Shown: positions 1 through 9,661, numbered from the stretch's first letter. The stretch: DNA of 64,000 bases from MPNP01 sp965116235 (GCA_965116235.1 OZ220496.1:496001-560000); one strand, 5' to 3'. Program-made: numbers and translations. Notes: generated from the letters alone by a model not told the origin.

Positions 1-1022
1 TTGACTATTGTGAGTGTGACGGAACTGTTGTAAGATTGCCCTGCCTTCTTTTGGAAAACCTGCTTGATTCACGCGTACGAGAGCTTTCGCCGCTAGAGCA
101 AAGGGCGTTATTGGTTCACTTTCGAATGCGGCACCCCGATCTGCCTCCCCGGTCGGACGAATTCCGACTGGCATTGCTCTACGACCGGTATTTCAACGCG
201 CTTCAGGTGAAATATGGGTATGCCATGACGTGTCATAAGGCGCAGGGTGGAGAATGGGACACGGCATATGTTGATTTCCACTACGGGGGTGGCACTAGAA
301 ATGCTTCGTTCTTTCGCTGGGCATACACGGCAATCACGCGTGCCAAACAACGCCTTTATGTAATCGGAGCGCCAGAATTTGGCGCGACTGATGACATCGA
401 CTGGTCTCAGTCAGCTGATCCGAGTGGTGCCTCGCCTCCCTTCGGAAGAGATCTGACGAAGGACCCAGACTGGAACCGTCTGTCATTCTCTGCCGCGACC
501 GGGAGGGTGCGCCTGATGCCAACGCATCAACGGCTGAGAGAGAATTGGGATTCACACAACATAAGAATCGAGCGATTGCAACACCTCCAATATTGCGAAC
601 GCTACTCTCTGGTTCGCGGCAATAACACAGTCAACGTGCAGTATTACTACAACAAAAACTTCCAAATGGGCCGGCATGAACCGGCACCTGGAGAAAATAC
701 CAATCAGGATTTGCTGAATGAAGCACTGGAGGCTTTCAACGTCATCAACAAAACGGGCACAACCGCAGAGCAATTAGACCAGTTCATTCAGGACTTTCTG
801 GATCATCTAGACGTCAAATTAAGTGACAGCCCGCTGAAAAGGTCTGCTTTCAAGTCGATGCCGTATCGGTTGCGCGTAAGTTTTTCAGACACGGTCAGGC
901 AGGGTGATATCGACTTTATCTACGATGGCTCGATGAAATGGACGAAAGCTCAAGAAGTCGGAGGGTCAGGTGCCAGCGGTGGTATCTACGACGAGGTTCG
1001 ACTCCTTATGGACAAGAGCTAG
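1..1022 (+). CDS. UvrD/Rep-type (superfamily I) helicase, C-terminal part, cut by window edge
   Basis: The reading frame is open to the left edge of the window, so the protein begins upstream and only about 339 codons are seen. Two late superfamily I helicase motifs are visible: a motif V-like stretch (AMTCHKAQGGEWD, about residues 74-86 of the visible part) and a motif VI-like stretch (AYTAITRAKQRLYV, about 107-120). This is the arrangement of the UvrD_C_2 domain. About 200 further residues follow that I do not recognise, ending in a beta-rich stretch (GDIDFIYDG). ATP-driven DNA or RNA unwinding is known for the family; the specific role here is not evident. The next gene, on the same strand, is a TPR protein 209 nt downstream, which may be functionally linked. 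Confidence 0.75.
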   Translation, partial: DYCECDGTVVRLPCLLLENLLDSRVRELSPLEQRALLVHFRMRHPDLPPRSDEFRLALLYDRYFNALQVKYGYAMTCHKAQGGEWDTAYVDFHYGGGTRNASFFRWAYTAITRAKQRLYVIGAPEFGATDDIDWSQSADPSGASPPFGRDLTKDPDWNRLSFSAATGRVRLMPTHQRLRENWDSHNIRIERLQHLQYCERYSLVRGNNTVNVQYYYNKNFQMGRHEPAPGENTNQDLLNEALEAFNVINKTGTTAEQLDQFIQDFLDHLDVKLSDSPLKRSAFKSMPYRLRVSFSDTVRQGDIDFIYDGSMKWTKAQEVGGSGASGGIYDEVRLLMDKS

Positions 1023-1231
1023 TGGTTTGTTTTAATCATTTGATACCCTCGTTTCAGGACTTGGTAAGATCAACATGCGTCATACCTCATATGAATGATT
1101 GAGTCAGTTTGGCTTCGGTGTGGTCGGGATTCGTTCCCGATCATCAAAGGTGTCGAAACGATTGAAAACAGTTGCTTGCACAGCACCAGAATTGGAATCT
1201 TTTGTTTTACACGTACCACTAGGAACAGGCT

Positions 1232-2641
1232 TTGGACAGCAAACGAATATTAGGCCTTCGAAAAGAAAATCGATTATCTGAGGCCCTTGAATTAGCGCGG
1301 TCAGGCTTACCGGGAAACGAGTCAGATATTTGGTATCTGCGTGCCTATGCTTGGGTTCTGTATGATTATGTCAAGAAAATAGTAGAGGACTACGAAACAA
1401 GCCGTTTGCCCCAAACTGTCATGGATGATCGTATTACACCCTTCATGCATGAGTTCACCCAAATTGGTACCCCTCTGCGCGGCGACACTGCGTTTTCTCA
1501 GATGCTGCGCAAAGCAGTAAAGATGTCGAGCGACTGGTCAGATTTCCTTAATTTTGCAAGGTGGGCAGGGATTAATGGCTTTTCTACCGATGATCGAGAG
1601 TCCTTTGTGAACGAAGGCGGCCGCACAATTGACAGCCTTGAGGTGCAATTCATAAGGGCAATCGGGCGAGTTACGGCCGAAAAAGCAACCGATCAGAACG
1701 CAGACAAAGCTTTGATCAACTGGGGCAAAGACATCTTGAAGGGTGCGGTGGAGAAAGAACCAAATGACCAATGGTTGAACTATTACCAAAGCAAGATTTT
1801 TGCGTCGGAAGGCCAAACCGAGGAGGCCGTGCAACACCTTGTTCCAGTACTTCGAAGACAAGTGAAATCATCGTGGCCATGGGCTCAACTGGGTAAAGTC
1901 CTCGAACATACCCGCAAGAACGATGCCTTGATTTGCTTCACATACGCTACACAGTTAGCACGAAAGGAACAAGAGGTTGCCCGTGTGCGTATCCGTTTGG
2001 GCCAAATGCTGGCCGCTGAAGGCCGGTTTTCCGAAGCAGCTTTTCACGTCAAGACAGCAGTAGATTATAGAGAGAAAAATGGTTTTAAAGTTCCCTCTGA
2101 ACTCGCTCCATTGCTGGCAAGCGATTGGTTTAGCAAGTTGCAATCTTCCAACCAACTTGAACCGCCACCAAAGGTTGACGGTTCAGCACTCACATTGCTC
2201 AACGACTTGGACCGGCGTCCTCTCGAATATGAAATTGGGGTCATTGATCACGTGAACAGCTCCAAGAGGTTGAGTTACGTTTTAACGGGCGCAGACAAAG
2301 GTTTTCCCCTTTTTCACGAAAAGTTTCCGGACACCAAAGACCTTGCTCCGGGCACCATCATAGAAGTCGGCCGTACCCAGGCAGACAATTCCCCCCAAAA
2401 ATGCCGGATTTCGAACAAAACTAGCATTGCTGGCCTTTGCGAACAGTTTTACGGCGAAATAGAACGGCATAAAGGCAATAGCTTTGCCTTTTTGCGCAGC
2501 AGGAAATTGGACATCTTCGTGCCTCCAGATCTGGCCAGTGCTATTTTGCCGGGACAAAAACTCAAAAGGAAATGTCTAGCGATCTACCGAAAAAACAAAA
2601 ACGGCAAGGCCGGGTGGCGGGCCATTCGGTTTCTAGATTAA
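1232..2641 (+). CDS. TPR-repeat protein with C-terminal beta-rich domain, unknown function
   Basis: This 469-residue protein starts at TTG. That start is supported by an in-frame stop just upstream (1220-1222) and an AGGAACAGG ribosome site 2-3 nt before it. The first ~290 residues are helical with TPR-like units (for example around GKVLEHTRKNDALICFTYA and GQMLAAEGRFSEAAFHV). The last ~140 residues are beta-rich, with IGVIDHVNSSKRLSYVLTG and FAFLRSRKLDIFVPPDL resembling cold-shock or OB-type folds. That suggests nucleic-acid binding, but this is inference. No catalytic motif is visible. It follows a UvrD-type helicase on the same strand, so the two may form a nucleic-acid processing or defence module. 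Confidence 0.6.
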   Translation: MDSKRILGLRKENRLSEALELARSGLPGNESDIWYLRAYAWVLYDYVKKIVEDYETSRLPQTVMDDRITPFMHEFTQIGTPLRGDTAFSQMLRKAVKMSSDWSDFLNFARWAGINGFSTDDRESFVNEGGRTIDSLEVQFIRAIGRVTAEKATDQNADKALINWGKDILKGAVEKEPNDQWLNYYQSKIFASEGQTEEAVQHLVPVLRRQVKSSWPWAQLGKVLEHTRKNDALICFTYATQLARKEQEVARVRIRLGQMLAAEGRFSEAAFHVKTAVDYREKNGFKVPSELAPLLASDWFSKLQSSNQLEPPPKVDGSALTLLNDLDRRPLEYEIGVIDHVNSSKRLSYVLTGADKGFPLFHEKFPDTKDLAPGTIIEVGRTQADNSPQKCRISNKTSIAGLCEQFYGEIERHKGNSFAFLRSRKLDIFVPPDLASAILPGQKLKRKCLAIYRKNKNGKAGWRAIRFLD

Positions 2642-2769
2642 TGAAGGCTTGGGAAAAGTGTGATTAGCTTTGCCTGCATGCAAATCTGCAGTGAATCGTG
2701 GATTTTTTGGCTAGATTAGCCGAGAATTCCGCGAGTTTGGAAAATGTCTCGGATCCCGGATTTATTCTC

Positions 2770-3900
2770 CTAATAAACGACAACGGACCGGATGGATTCA
2801 CCAGCGTGCATCAGGTCAAAACCGTTGTTTATGTCGTTCAATCCCATGGTGTGCGTAATCATCGGATCGATCTCAATCTTGCCATCCATGTACCAGTCAA
2901 CAATCTTGGGTACATCGGTACGACCTCTGGCTCCGCCAAACGCCGTTCCCTTCCATACCCTGCCGGTTACCAGCTGAAATGGACGCGTGGAGATTTCGGC
3001 CCCAGCGGGTGCCACGCCAATGATAATCGATTCTCCCCAACCGCGATGGGCACTCTCCAATGCCACACGCATCACCTCAACGTTGCCGGTGCAATCAAAA
3101 GTATAGTCAGCTCCACCCATCGGGTCGGACTTGGTTTGGGTCAGGCCGACAAGGTGGGATACCAAGTCACCGTCGACTTCACTGGGGTTAACGAAATCGG
3201 TCATTCCAAAACGCTCACCCCATTCCTTTTTCTGAGGATTGACGTCAACACCAACGATCATGTCAGCCCCGACAAGCCGCAACCCCTGTATGACATTCAG
3301 CCCAATTCCGCCCAGGCCAAAAACGATCGCCTTGGCACCAGGTTCAACCTTGGCTGTATTCATGACCGCCCCAATGCCAGTGGTGACTCCACAGCCGATG
3401 TAGCACACTTTGTCAAAAGGAGCATCCTCGCGTATCTTGGCCACCGCAATTTCAGGCAGGACGGTATATCGGGAAAAGGTCGAGCACCCCATGTAATGGA
3501 GTATTGGATCACCATCCAATGTCGAGAATCGTGACGTTCCATCGGGCATCAAGCCCTGCCCTTGCGTTGCCCGTATTGCCGTGCACAGATTGGTTTTACG
3601 GGACAGGCACGATGGGCAGGTACGGCACTCGGGCGTGTAGAGCGGAATCACATGATCTCCCTTGCCCACGGTCGTTACGCCCGGACCGGTTTCAACAACG
3701 ACTCCGGCTCCCTCATGACCAAGTATCGCTGGAAAAAGCCCTTCGGGATCGGCCCCTGAAAGAGTAAATTCATCGGTGTGACAAATTCCCGTCGCCCCGA
3801 TTTCAACCATGACCTCGCCATCCTTCGGTCCTTCCAGGTTGACGTCCATGACTTCCAGTGGCTGGCCGGCTTGAGTGGCCACAGCTGCTTTTGTTCTCAT
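2770..3900 (-). CDS. frmA: S-(hydroxymethyl)glutathione dehydrogenase (class III alcohol dehydrogenase)
   Basis: A 376-residue zinc alcohol dehydrogenase of class III type. It oxidises S-hydroxymethylglutathione, formed from formaldehyde and glutathione, to S-formylglutathione with NAD. Catalytic zinc ligands are C40, H62 (in GHEGAGVV) and C170. Structural zinc cysteines are C92, C95, C98 and C106. The Rossmann motif GLGGIG lies at residues 195-200. Length matches the family. The ATG is preceded by a strong AGGAGG. No S-formylglutathione hydrolase lies nearby. A two-gene unit on the same strand, beginning 1.9 kb upstream, encodes an iron alcohol dehydrogenase and a formylglutamate-type amidohydrolase, so the area has a C1/formyl metabolic flavour. 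Reduction of S-nitrosoglutathione is a common second activity. Confidence 0.93.
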   Translation of the reverse strand: MRTKAAVATQAGQPLEVMDVNLEGPKDGEVMVEIGATGICHTDEFTLSGADPEGLFPAILGHEGAGVVVETGPGVTTVGKGDHVIPLYTPECRTCPSCLSRKTNLCTAIRATQGQGLMPDGTSRFSTLDGDPILHYMGCSTFSRYTVLPEIAVAKIREDAPFDKVCYIGCGVTTGIGAVMNTAKVEPGAKAIVFGLGGIGLNVIQGLRLVGADMIVGVDVNPQKKEWGERFGMTDFVNPSEVDGDLVSHLVGLTQTKSDPMGGADYTFDCTGNVEVMRVALESAHRGWGESIIIGVAPAGAEISTRPFQLVTGRVWKGTAFGGARGRTDVPKIVDWYMDGKIEIDPMITHTMGLNDINNGFDLMHAGESIRSVVVY

Positions 3901-4672
3901 CGGTTATTTCCTCCTTGCATCGACTAACTCTCTCTCACTGGCATGTAATCCGAGTTCATTTCGAGCGTTTTTTCTGTCATCTCCGGCTTTGATGATTACC
4001 ATGAAATGGCATAAACGCAAACATCATTGCTAGCCGGTCGTACTGCTGTCTGGTCTTTGATTTGCAGTCAGCTTTCAGTTTCTTCTTGCACTCAAGATTC
4101 TGACGTCGGAACTTGAAGCTTCAGGACCAGTTGCCGGATGATTGACCATTATTGCAATGATGGGTCGGATGAATACAGTTTGAGGTGCATTTCATTGATC
4201 TTCAACCACCACTTTTCGCCAGTGTCGGATACTCACTGCGTACCTCTTGCCTCACCTCAACCTTCCAGGCGAGTATCTCCCGGTCTGGGATAAATCAGGC
4301 GAGACATTGACAGCTCAAGACGCTGATTTCACTCTCCGCAATGTTCATCTGCCGGCCATATTGCTCTACCGGCAACTTATCGTTCATTACGACGCTCAAG
4401 ACCGTTCCAGCCAAACTTCGGCCGCCGAATACAAGATTGTCATCAGTTCAACAGTGGTAAAAATGCCGCTGGGCAAAGATTGGAGGGTAGACAGACACCG
4501 GATTGTCAAACTACACGGGTTTGAACTACAAGATGCAGGTCGTTCTTGTGAAAAACTTTAAGGAACAGGGTAACCGGGCACATGGGTTGGAAATGGTCAT
4601 CGGTGCACAAGCGGATAACATTGCCGACAGGCAATTCATTTGTCTTGACCCGGCCGTTTGCGCTTTTTTGGC
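3901..4672. other. 772-nt gap with no intact gene; carries one IS630-like remnant
   Basis: Between the class III dehydrogenase and the iron dehydrogenase there is no reading frame that I can support. The promoter and ribosome site of the minus-strand frmA-like gene must lie at the left end. The middle (about 4255-4350) shows similarity to the IS630-family transposase at 60149-61199 and is listed separately. The remainder shows nothing recognisable. Confidence 0.6.
4255..4350 (-). pseudogene. degenerate IS630-family transposase fragment
   Basis: On the minus strand this stretch reads MNIAESEISVLSCQCLA, a stop, then FIPDREILAW. It lines up with NIAESEIRVLSRPCL...ADRETR of the IS630-type transposase at 60149-61199 and includes the region of the last catalytic Glu. 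The plus-strand DNA is also similar by eye (CTCTCCGCAATGTTCA here against CTCTCCGCGATGTTCA at about 60330). No terminal repeats or other transposase parts are clear, so this is an old relic. Confidence 0.55.
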
Positions 4673-5833
4673 TCATTGCTCTTGCCCAAAGCAGGATTGG
4701 TACAATTCCAAAGTGTTTCGGAAGCTTAAAGGCACGGGGTTTCCACCTGCCGTGGGATCTTTCAGTGCCATCTCGGTCAGCGTATCCAGATCATTGTCAG
4801 GAACTCCAAACTCCTTCAGGTTGGACGGAATATCTACCCCTTCCCTTAACCGAAGCACATGGTCCATGAAGCCGTTAAAGCCACCTCCAATGTTCAGGTA
4901 ATCCGCTGCTGAACAGATTTTGTCTTCGATTGCTGGCCTGTTAAATTCCAGAACAAACGGCATGAAAATCGCATTGGTTGTTCCATGGTGACGATCATAC
5001 ATCGAGCCAATCGGATGCGAGATCGAATGAATGGCCCCAAGGCCTTTCTGGAAAGCTACTGCTCCCATGGCGGCAGCACTCATCATGTGACCCCGCCCTT
5101 CCAGATACTGGCCATCATCATAGACAAGTTTCAGATTTTCCTTTATCAGCCTCAGCCCTTCAAGTGCGATTCCTTGACTCATGGGATGATAGCTTGGGGC
5201 ACAATATGCTTCCAGACAGTGAGCAAACGCGTCCATTCCTGTTCCAGCAGTCACTGATGGTGGCATGGAGACCGTCATTACAGGATCGATCAGAACCCTC
5301 TTCGGCAACACAAGGGGATGGAATATAACCTTTTTCGTTTTGGCCTGTACATCCGTTATGACAGAGGCTCGACCCACTTCAGAGCCAGTTCCCGCCGTAG
5401 TCGGTATGGCTATGGATGGATAAATGACGTCCGCGTTGGCTCGCTTCCAAAAGTCTTCAAAATCTTCAAAGTCCCAGACTGGCCGAGTCTGTTCGGCCAT
5501 GAAAGCGATCATCTTGCCAAGATCAAGACCGGACCCGCCCCCAACGGCGATGACGCCATCGTGTTTTCCTTGTCTGAAGACCTCAACACCCTGCGACAAA
5601 TTGTCACCCGTCGGATTCGGGTCAACGGCCGAAAAAATCCCTGCTTCAATGCCTTCAGCGATCAACAGGTCGGTGATCAACTCAATCATCGGAAGCTTGG
5701 CAAGAGTCCTGTCTGTAACCAGCAAGGGTCTTTGCACGCCTGCCTCATCACAGGCTTGAGGCAGGAATCTTATGCTTCCCTGACCAAATGCAATTGATGT
5801 CGGATATGACCAGTGAACGACGTTGTCTGCCAT
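4673..5833 (-). CDS. iron-containing alcohol dehydrogenase
   Basis: A 386-residue group III (Fe) alcohol dehydrogenase, which interconverts an alcohol and an aldehyde with NAD(P). The dinucleotide-binding GGGSGLDLGK lies at residues 98-107 and the family motif TTAGTGSEV at 145-153. Iron ligands by position are D201, H205, H269 and H283, a spacing matching FucO. Its ATG shares one base with the stop codon of the upstream amidohydrolase gene (TGATG), so the two are translationally coupled and probably act on related compounds. Substrate cannot be told from sequence; a hydroxyaldehyde or amino-aldehyde is possible. Confidence 0.9.
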   Translation of the reverse strand: MADNVVHWSYPTSIAFGQGSIRFLPQACDEAGVQRPLLVTDRTLAKLPMIELITDLLIAEGIEAGIFSAVDPNPTGDNLSQGVEVFRQGKHDGVIAVGGGSGLDLGKMIAFMAEQTRPVWDFEDFEDFWKRANADVIYPSIAIPTTAGTGSEVGRASVITDVQAKTKKVIFHPLVLPKRVLIDPVMTVSMPPSVTAGTGMDAFAHCLEAYCAPSYHPMSQGIALEGLRLIKENLKLVYDDGQYLEGRGHMMSAAAMGAVAFQKGLGAIHSISHPIGSMYDRHHGTTNAIFMPFVLEFNRPAIEDKICSAADYLNIGGGFNGFMDHVLRLREGVDIPSNLKEFGVPDNDLDTLTEMALKDPTAGGNPVPLSFRNTLELYQSCFGQEQ

Positions 5834-6636
5834 CAGGGACTTTGGTCTTGTCGGGCTTGCATTTCTTCCATCGCATATCGGAACAGTTCTGCAAGCATCC
5901 TTGCCATTTCTTGCTGCTTTTCGTTTTCTCGAATGAGAGTATTTCTCACTTCTATCATTACGTGCGGCATGTTTCTGGAGAACGTATGCTTCCGGACTGT
6001 GTGCGATACCCTTGGATCAGGAGCATAGGGCTCATTGGCAACCGTGATCAATTGTGTGAACGCCTTGTAGTTGTCCAGAATGATGTTTGCCAGGGGTTGG
6101 TCCTGCTCGTACAGTATTCCCAACTCCATTCCTCGATCGACCCCCATAAATACGGGCGTAAAGCTATGAAGGGCAACCAGGGCTTTGCAGCGTGGGTTGG
6201 ACTGGAGTGTTTCACGAACCAGATCATGGAACGGATAATAATAGTTTTTGACCCGATAGCGCTTTTCGGCATCAGACAAATTCTCATTGCCAGGTATCCT
6301 GTAGATTTCCGATTGTGCCGGCATCGAATCCGGTGAGTAAGGATCTCGATTGCAGTCGACGACCAATCTTGATATGTTTGAAACGACGAGCGGGGCATCC
6401 AGAATTTCACTGATGCCGATTGCGACTTCCCTGATTCCGATATCGTACGCAGCATGGCTGGTGAGGGTTCCATCATCAATCCCCAAATCATCGAACTCCG
6501 GAGGTATGTGATTCGAGGCGTGCTCACAAATTAGAAGCAGAGGGCATGTCCCATTGAGATTGATAACTTCAGCAGGAACTCTGACCGACTCGTCAGACGG
6601 GGAGAGATTTGAATTTACGTTCGTCTGACTTAGCAT
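5833..6636 (-). CDS. N-formylglutamate amidohydrolase family protein
   Basis: A 267-residue protein of the N-formylglutamate amidohydrolase (FGase) family, zinc-type hydrolases that release formate from N-formyl amino acids. Recognisable segments are LLLICEHASNHIPPEF (about 33-48), SRLVVDCNRDP (about 108-118) and VALHSFTP (about 152-159), which carry the conserved His, Glu, Asp and Asn positions of the family. It is the first gene of a two-gene unit with the iron alcohol dehydrogenase, overlapping by 1 nt. The true substrate may differ from N-formylglutamate, since no histidine-degradation (hut) genes are nearby. Confidence 0.85.
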   Translation of the reverse strand: MLSQTNVNSNLSPSDESVRVPAEVINLNGTCPLLLICEHASNHIPPEFDDLGIDDGTLTSHAAYDIGIREVAIGISEILDAPLVVSNISRLVVDCNRDPYSPDSMPAQSEIYRIPGNENLSDAEKRYRVKNYYYPFHDLVRETLQSNPRCKALVALHSFTPVFMGVDRGMELGILYEQDQPLANIILDNYKAFTQLITVANEPYAPDPRVSHTVRKHTFSRNMPHVMIEVRNTLIRENEKQQEMARMLAELFRYAMEEMQARQDQSP

Positions 6637-7241
6637 GCCAAAATTGTATTTCCATCCGCTAAAATGTGCTGATGTGAACCAGTTAAACTAGGGACATTTT
6701 GAATGCCTTTCAATTACAAAATCTTGTGGGAGTCCTTGCAAGCTGAGTCATCAAACGACGAGATTTTGTGTGGAACTTAAACGCCTTACTTAACAACGCC
6801 AAGCATTGCATTCATTTCACGTTTCATCGGGGCTGTCACACGCAAGCGTGCTTTCGCGTGCAGTTTTGCCCTGCCTGGGTGCCGCAGCAGCCGCATGAGG
6901 GGCTTCTGCCCAGCTAAGGATTAATCCTGCCTGTCTTGGCCGGTTTGCCACATCCGTCGGATGCCGCCCGCAATCGGAGTGGAGAAGCAATATCCCATGC
7001 AAGTCCGTCGTCTGCCACACCAGACCAGCGTCGAAGTACACACATAGGTTGTAACCACTCCATCCGGTATAGCACACGCCGTGACAGCATGGAGATCATT
7101 ACCTGGAACGACCCTTCGGGCGACAATGCCAACGCTTTGTGCTGGACTTTGCATGGCAATGCCCTATTTCACGAAAAAGGCTGATCGGAAATCCATTTGT
7201 AATGATATCCCTCATGAGAACCCGGCGAACAGGATCTGCAA
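6637..7241. other. 605-nt gap, no recognisable gene
   Basis: This separates two divergent units. It should hold the promoter of the minus-strand amidohydrolase operon and, at its right end, the former promoter of the broken ATPase gene. Short open frames are present but none resembles a known family, has a convincing ribosome site or shows coding-like composition. Confidence 0.5.
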
Positions 7242-9011
7242 ATGAACCGTGAAGCGAATGCTAAGGGGTGGGGCTTTTACGGACGTGAAGCCGAACTGTC
7301 GATATTGCACCGCGAACTGCATCTTTATAAGCCTTTGAAAAACCGATGGTTCCGCACGATCGGCATAGCCGACCGTCGGGGTGTGGGCAAGAACACCCTG
7401 CTGGAGGAAACAGTACGCCGAGCAGGTTAGAGCGACAATCTGCTGGTGGTGCAGTTGCCTGCCGGGGGTGCAGCCCACGAATGCGTTGCTGCTATCGAGG
7501 AAGCGGTCGAAAATGGCCCCTGCCCCGAGTGGCTGAATGATTTTGTCCCGCCGCGCATCCCGCCCTATAGAACTCTGGACATGTACACGCCGGAAGAACT
7601 GAAGGGACGAGACTTCCGTGCCATGTTGGAACATTTGCTCTATAAGGGAGTGCTTCTGTGTCTGGATGAGTTTCACCATATTCGCAACACGTCACTGGTT
7701 TCGGACATGCAAAGGCTGATTGACGGCTTTTATTCCCGTGACGGACAAACGATTAGCATGCACGGCCGCCGCGGCCAACCCGTGCCGAAGGGTCAACTCG
7801 TGCTCATGGGGTCTCATCAGCAGCATTTTCATGCCATGCAAGAGGACGACCAGCCCCTCCATGGTCGCTTTTACAACAACCTTCTGCTACGACCCTGGTC
7901 GGTGTCGACCGTCATGGCCATGGCGGCTGAACATGGGTCCAGGGCGATTTCTGACTCTCTGGACGGCTTACGATGGCTTGCCGCACAACTGGGAACGGTT
8001 TGCCACCAGCGAAGCGGCGGCACCGTTGCGTGACGCATCCCGCTGGCCATCGGCTGGCGAGAGTGCAAAAGAAGAAGCGGATTGGCAGCGAGCATTTCTG
8101 GATATGGAACGGAATCATCTGGCGCAAGCTCGTGATGCACGGTTGAACACGCGAACCTTCATTGAATTGCCTGGTCCCATGCAGCAAATCATCATCTGGA
8201 TGGGACGTCATCCTCGTCGAGCGTATACGCTGAAACAACTGCTGACCGAAACAGGAGTAGATGTGCATGTCATGCCGCCCTATCTGGACCGTGAAGATCC
8301 CGGGCTTCGCTATGGTGTGCCAACACCACCCGAAACGACAATAGCGCGCATGCTGGGTGACATGGAGTGGAATGTGGGCATGGTGCACCTGCGCCAGAGG
8401 CTGGTCAAGGAGCCAGTTTGGATGATTCACGATAATACAACCATGTTCCAGGTCGGCGTCATGGGCGACGTGTTTGCCGCCCGAACGCCAATTTCAGATA
8501 TTCCTCAAGGAGATCTACCCCAAGCCGTCTAAATGCGTTGCACGACCTTGAAGGCATCATGCTGGAGCGCCTGACGGCGGGCTTGCTTGAATCACACTCG
8601 TCTACCCATCTGTGCGAAACAAATGTCGTCCCGCAAGAGAACCGGCAAGGCGATATCGATGTTCTGGCCCGCATCGGCAAGGGTGATGCAAATGACATTC
8701 TGCTTCTCGCCAATGTCAAGCGTCAGGCACGCAAGCTGGCGAACGCAACGACGCAAAAGAAATTTCAGAACATGGGACGTCAGTTGCACAATGCCGATCG
8801 AAACGAGGTCAGAAAGCTGGCTGAACTGCGACGCGTGCACCTGCTTGTGGCCACGGAGCACAAGTTTGGCGACACTGCATCTCCTGACTGGATCCGGACG
8901 AATGACGACGCACCGCCTGAGCCGGCGCTGTGCATCGATATCGCCACCATGCACCGGGAGGTACAGGAAGGCTGGCCTCGCATGCAGGCCCTTCTGGACG
9001 CCGCGGGTTAG
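7242..9011 (+). pseudogene. P-loop ATPase with PD-(D/E)XK-type C-terminal domain, broken copy
   Basis: Three frames together recreate a ~590-residue protein homologous to the minus-strand gene at 9701-11473. The Walker A region is RRGVGKNTLL, where the other copy has GKTELL. Walker B is GVLLCLDEFHH, and a sensor-like LVLMGSHQQHF follows. The C-terminal part has DIDVLARI ... ILLLANVKRQ, the D...xxK pattern of a PD-(D/E)XK nuclease fold. Lesions are an in-frame TAG at 7428-7430, a frameshift near 7930-7945 and another near 8490-8525. The architecture is that of archaeal-type/DUF234-like ATPases. Its biological role is unknown; mobile-element or defence use is possible. Confidence 0.8.
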
Positions 9012-9220
9012 CTTGAGGACCGATCAACATTGGTACAGGCAACATGCCGAAGCCCTGACACAACACCGACTACCCACTCTTCACACCCGTGCTAATGAAA
9101 ACCGAAGCATGGCCATCGCGTACATGCTTCCTTCACGCGAGCTTCTGCTCGCCACATCCCTGTCGCTGCTTGCCTCCAGCGAGACCAGCGGCGCCACACG
9201 GCATTGCCCCACATACCTGC

Positions 9221-9356
9221 AGATTGCTTGTGCTCAATGCTCAAGAGCGGTGATCCAAAGTCAAATTAAGGAGTTTTGAGTGTCCCCATCTTTGAGCAAA
9301 TCCCAATCGGGGGATTGCAGATGTGCCTTCCTCGAAACACCTCCGACAATTTTTGG
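9221..9356 (+). pseudogene. remnant of the 5' end of a dprA-like gene
   Basis: This DNA aligns by eye with the start of the DprA-like gene at about 14380-14520. Shared runs include GCAGATTGCTTG, AATGCTCAAG, AAAGTCA, GAGTTTTG and CTTTGAGCAA, with small indels between. It has several stops in the matching frame and ends without the Rossmann part. It is therefore a second, decayed copy of the first ~45 codons of that gene. Its position just after the broken ATPase suggests the ATPase and DprA-like loci were duplicated or rearranged together. Confidence 0.7.
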
Positions 9357-9428
9357 GAATTATATCCTGACTTCGACGGTTGAGTCTTGTTTGCGCCCCT
9401 GCTCATGCGGATGACCGCCCAAAAAAAA

Positions 9429-9661
9429 GGGGCTTAGAAAGATGACTTGACAGAGTCATTTTCAACACCCCGGTCGGTTGCAGCCCTCTTCAGCCAAACC
9501 TTGTACGGACGATGAGATGGACCCGATCTTCTGTTCGGGACAGATTGTCATGGCAAGGCAAAGCACGAGCTAAAGTTTCTGAAGTTGCTTCCGCAAGACC
9601 TTGCTTTAAGAACACTCCCACTGAGTAAAAATCACCGTGTCAAGTCATCTTTATAAGCCCC
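9429..9661. repeat. 233-bp inverted-repeat (MITE-like) element
   Basis: The left arm 9429-9452 and right arm 9638-9661 are 24-bp inverted repeats with one mismatch, both beginning GGGGCTTA and ending in ACTTGACA. No coding frame lies between them. The outer GGGGCTTAT..ACTTGA pattern recurs at 13240-13311, 54574 and 54807, so the arms belong to a family of termini in this genome. It may be a non-autonomous derivative of an IS, possibly IS1634-type, whose transposase remnant lies near another member. Confidence 0.65.

Noticed and set aside
1099..1281. 60-codon frame between the helicase and the TPR gene
   Set aside because: No ribosome site and overlaps the supported TTG start of the TPR gene in another phase.
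2698..3534. Plus-strand 278-codon frame
   Set aside because: Antisense to the class III alcohol dehydrogenase, which has all catalytic residues and a strong ribosome site.
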